Translations under genes and position numbers: made by a program | Shown: positions 62,122-64,000 of the stretch, one piece after another | Layout: each line of letters opens with the position of its first letter | Numbering within the stretch: the first letter of the stretch is position 1 | Notes under the pieces: model-generated | What the model saw: the letters and a program-made list of their open reading frames with translations, nothing else | The model's database searches: none | Told to the model about the DNA's origin: nothing | Source: Ignavibacteriales bacterium | Lineage (GTDB): Bacteria > Bacteroidota > Ignavibacteria > Ignavibacteriales > Ignavibacteriaceae | Direction of reading: 5' to 3' | NCBI GenBank assembly: GCA_003538625.1 | Contig: DPRR01000007.1 | Location: 298,842-362,841 of the forward strand | DNA length: 64,000 bases

Positions 62122-63141
62122 ATGTATAAATATCAAATTGTAATTGCCGGAAACGGGGAACCTGCGCTCGTATGTACCATTTCTGCAAGACACACTTACA
62201 GCGATAAAAGTATTGCAATAATAAAAACAGATAATCAAAACTCAATAATCGAAGAAATACTTACTTCGGTTTCAGGCGGTTTTAATAATATGCTAACTGT
62301 TTTTTATGATGATATTGATAATAAAGAACATAATGTGCTAAATCTAAAAAGCGGTAAAAAGGTTGAATATGAAAAATTAGTATTAGCAACCGGTTCACGC
62401 CCGATACAACCTCCCGTGGAAGGCATCCAGAAAAGCGGAGTAATGTTAATAAATAAAGATCCTGAACAAATTAGAAAGGTCAAACATCAGGCCCTTGAAG
62501 CTGAAAACATTGTTATATATGGCGGGGGATATATCGGGGTAGAGTTGTGTGATGAATTAGTACGAGCAAAAAAACACGTTACGATAATTGAGAAATCAAA
62601 AAGACTAATGCCTTCTTCTTTCGATTCGGAAACCAGTGATAAGGCAAAAGAGATAATAGAAAATCTTGGTGGTAAAGTTATCCTTAATTCAAAAATAAAA
62701 AGCATAATGGGTATTGATTCCGTTACCGGGTTAAAATTAAGCAACGATGAAGTAATTGATTGCGATTTTCTTATGATTTGCTGCGGCTCAAGACCAAATG
62801 TTGAGTTAGCAGAAAAGCTCGGAATTATTTTTGATCGTGACAGAGGAATTTTGGTTGATGAATATTTTAGAACGTCTGATAAAAGCATTTATGCTGTGGG
62901 AGAATGTGCCGCTAAATTTGATTTCTTTGCCAGTGATCTTTCAAATGTATTAATGCACAATACTAAAATGGAAGAAGCAAAATTACTTGGGGCAAATCTT
63001 TACTCGGTTATTTTTAACCGGGGTAAAATGATCAGCTATCTTGCTGAAAAAAGAAGTATAAAAGACAGAATTAAAACCGAACTTAAAAAACTGGAGATAT
63101 CAAATGCCGCAAAAGAATTTATATCTTTGCCAAGATTGTAA
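62122..63141 (+). CDS. NAD(P)/FAD-dependent oxidoreductase, rubredoxin-reductase-like
   Basis: 339 aa from the ATG at 62122, 6 nt after GGAG (an ATG at 62119 is 3 nt too close). Short pyridine-nucleotide reductase of the NorW/rubredoxin reductase type: an FAD loop VIAGNGEPALV, in which the usual G-x-G-x-x-G is altered at its last Gly, then ATGSRP, an NAD loop IVIYGGGYIGVELCDELVRA (~133-152), and the FAD-binding IYAVGECA. There is no redox-active CxxC, so electrons leave to a small partner; a zinc-ribbon gene overlaps its 3' end. Confidence 0.87.
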   Translation: MYKYQIVIAGNGEPALVCTISARHTYSDKSIAIIKTDNQNSIIEEILTSVSGGFNNMLTVFYDDIDNKEHNVLNLKSGKKVEYEKLVLATGSRPIQPPVEGIQKSGVMLINKDPEQIRKVKHQALEAENIVIYGGGYIGVELCDELVRAKKHVTIIEKSKRLMPSSFDSETSDKAKEIIENLGGKVILNSKIKSIMGIDSVTGLKLSNDEVIDCDFLMICCGSRPNVELAEKLGIIFDRDRGILVDEYFRTSDKSIYAVGECAAKFDFFASDLSNVLMHNTKMEEAKLLGANLYSVIFNRGKMISYLAEKRSIKDRIKTELKKLEISNAAKEFISLPRL

Positions 63142-63283
63142 AACCGAGTGGGAAGTAGATATTACGTTAACACCATCCAATTGTGTTATGTGCGGAAGTA
63201 ATAAAATTTATAGGAGTCATCGTCACCAAAGAGCCGCTAAAAAGAGCCGAAGCAAGGAAAGATGGTCTTATAAGGTAAAATAG
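63104..63283 (+). CDS. Small CxxC...CxxC zinc-ribbon/rubredoxin-like protein
   Basis: 59 aa, ATG at 63104 with GGAG and an 8-nt gap, in a different frame from the reductase, whose last 38 bases it overlaps. The fold signature is LYLCQDCKTEW...SNCVMCGSNKIYR: Cys-x2-Cys twice, 16 apart, with a Gly after the second pair as in rubredoxins; the C-terminal half is Lys/Arg/Ser-rich. Either zinc or iron could bind. Position suggests it is the electron partner of the reductase or a nucleic-acid-binding ribbon; both are inference. Confidence 0.75.
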   Translation: MPQKNLYLCQDCKTEWEVDITLTPSNCVMCGSNKIYRSHRHQRAAKKSRSKERWSYKVK

Positions 63284-63386
63284 TTTTAAAGAATTTTTAT
63301 TTTCTACTACTGCCTCTCTATATTTGTCTCGCACAACATTAAATTTTCATATTATTTTGTAAAAACATTTTTTGAGATAAATATTT

Positions 63387-63884
63387 ATGGCAGATTCCAA
63401 AAGACCTTCCTGGGACGAATACTTTTTAAAACTTGCAATGCTGGCTTCTGAAAGAGCAACGTGTCCACGTATGCATTGTGGTTGTGTGCTCGTAAAAGAT
63501 AGATTTGTACTTGCCACAGGTTATAATGGTTCACTTCCCGGTCAGCCTCATTGTGAAGATGAAGGGTGTTTGATTGTGGATAATCATTGTGTCCGCACTA
63601 ATCATGCAGAAATTAACGCACTTGTACAGGCAACTAAGCATGGCGTTAACATTGTTGGATCAACAGCATACATTACAAATATGTCATGCACAACATGCGC
63701 AAAAGCGCTGATCGCGGCAGGAATAAAACGCGTAGTTGTTTTTTCAGATTTTCATGATACACTTGCAACACAATTTTATTCCCAGGCGGAAGTAGAAGTT
63801 GTAAAGATGGATATGCCGGGTAAAGAAATTCAATATGATTTACAAAATTACTCGTCAGCAAAGAAAACAGAAAATTCTAAGTAA
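63387..63884 (+). CDS. dCMP deaminase (ComEB-like)
   Basis: 165 aa. The zinc deaminase motifs are present: HAEINALVQA (His and Glu ~73-75) and CTTCAKALIAAG (Cys ~101 and 104). The N-terminal MHCGCVLVKDRFVLATGYNG is the substrate loop of dCMP deaminases, which feed dUMP to thymidylate synthesis; ComEB relatives also turn up near competence genes. Deoxycytidylate substrate is the usual one for this length. No phage genes are nearby, so a housekeeping role is likely. Confidence 0.9.
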   Translation: MADSKRPSWDEYFLKLAMLASERATCPRMHCGCVLVKDRFVLATGYNGSLPGQPHCEDEGCLIVDNHCVRTNHAEINALVQATKHGVNIVGSTAYITNMSCTTCAKALIAAGIKRVVVFSDFHDTLATQFYSQAEVEVVKMDMPGKEIQYDLQNYSSAKKTENSK

Positions 63885-63896
63885 AGTTTTTAAATT

Positions 63897-63926
63897 GTCA
63901 TTCCGATGGAAGACCGCAGGGATGAC
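63897..63926. repeat. Dispersed hairpin repeat at the right edge
   Basis: GTCATTCC / GGGATGAC arms (one wobble pair) with the core GATGGAAGACCGCA, a further family-like unit, following dCMP deaminase. Confidence 0.55.
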
Positions 63927-64000
63927 TGAGAAATCCTATCCACATGAGCAAAAAGATTTCTCTATTCGTTCAAAATGGGTATAATAGTCATTTTGTGTTG

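Overview
The window looks like a chromosomal piece of an AT-rich member of the Bacteroidota/Chlorobi/Ignavibacteriota assemblage, most likely an Ignavibacteria-type organism. The evidence is four proteins ending in type IX secretion sorting domains (the N-[YF]-P-N-P-[FA]-N-P-[ST] signature with a C-terminal K-K-x-[IM]-x-L-[KM]), a DUF2723 membrane protein, a short Crp/Fnr regulator of the Bacteroidota kind, YCF48/BNR-repeat secreted proteins, and many small dispersed hairpin repeats between genes. No rRNA, tRNA or CRISPR was seen.

Layout. 1-5.7 kb: partial glycosyltransferase, DUF2723 membrane protein and small proteins. 5.7-13.3 kb (minus): mfd, a possible 45-aa ORF, rsmG, mnmG, mnmE. The mnmG-mnmE gap holds two parS-like palindromes, suggesting the replication-origin half of the chromosome. 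13.6-20 kb (plus): chaperone island hsp20, cbpA-type dnaJ, htpG, clpB, with dispersed hairpins or inverted repeats in the gaps. 20.1-23.9 kb: Crp/Fnr regulator, then YceI, LigB-type dioxygenase, pirin, YjdI and YjdJ-type GNAT, with an 18-bp palindrome before the YceI gene. 24-29 kb: cupin, RsgA, membrane proteins, YwbE, a peroxiredoxin and a PD40 propeller.

29-36 kb is a minus-strand block of large secreted proteins bracketed by a 56-bp direct repeat (53/56 identical). The repeat is the 3' end of the gene at 28355-28999, so the block looks inserted or is what remains of a tandem gene duplication. Inside it one secreted protein appears split by a frameshift. 36-42.5 kb: GIY-YIG, YdeI/DUF1801 and DinB proteins, a PagL-like lipid A deacylase, a serine hydrolase, a RAYT transposase carrying a REP-like palindrome inside its own gene, an epimerase-like protein and Tag glycosylase.

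42.6-53 kb: a T9SS cargo protein, an orphan histidine kinase divergent from an AraC regulator, a run of small membrane proteins and a lipoprotein, a striking 21-bp-period tandem array, a UbiA prenyltransferase (possible ether-lipid enzyme), a YfiT-type protein and an MFS transporter. 53-57.2 kb: a three-gene secreted-protein operon (lytic-transglycosylase-like, beta-propeller plus TIG, small T9SS-tagged protein) behind a candidate promoter with a C8 tract in its spacer. 57.3-64 kb: GNAT, a helical protein, DUF4160/DUF2442 pair, lipoprotein, ferrochelatase, CorA, a rubredoxin-reductase-like flavoprotein overlapping a small zinc-ribbon gene, and dCMP deaminase.

All product names rest on reading the translations; no database search was possible.
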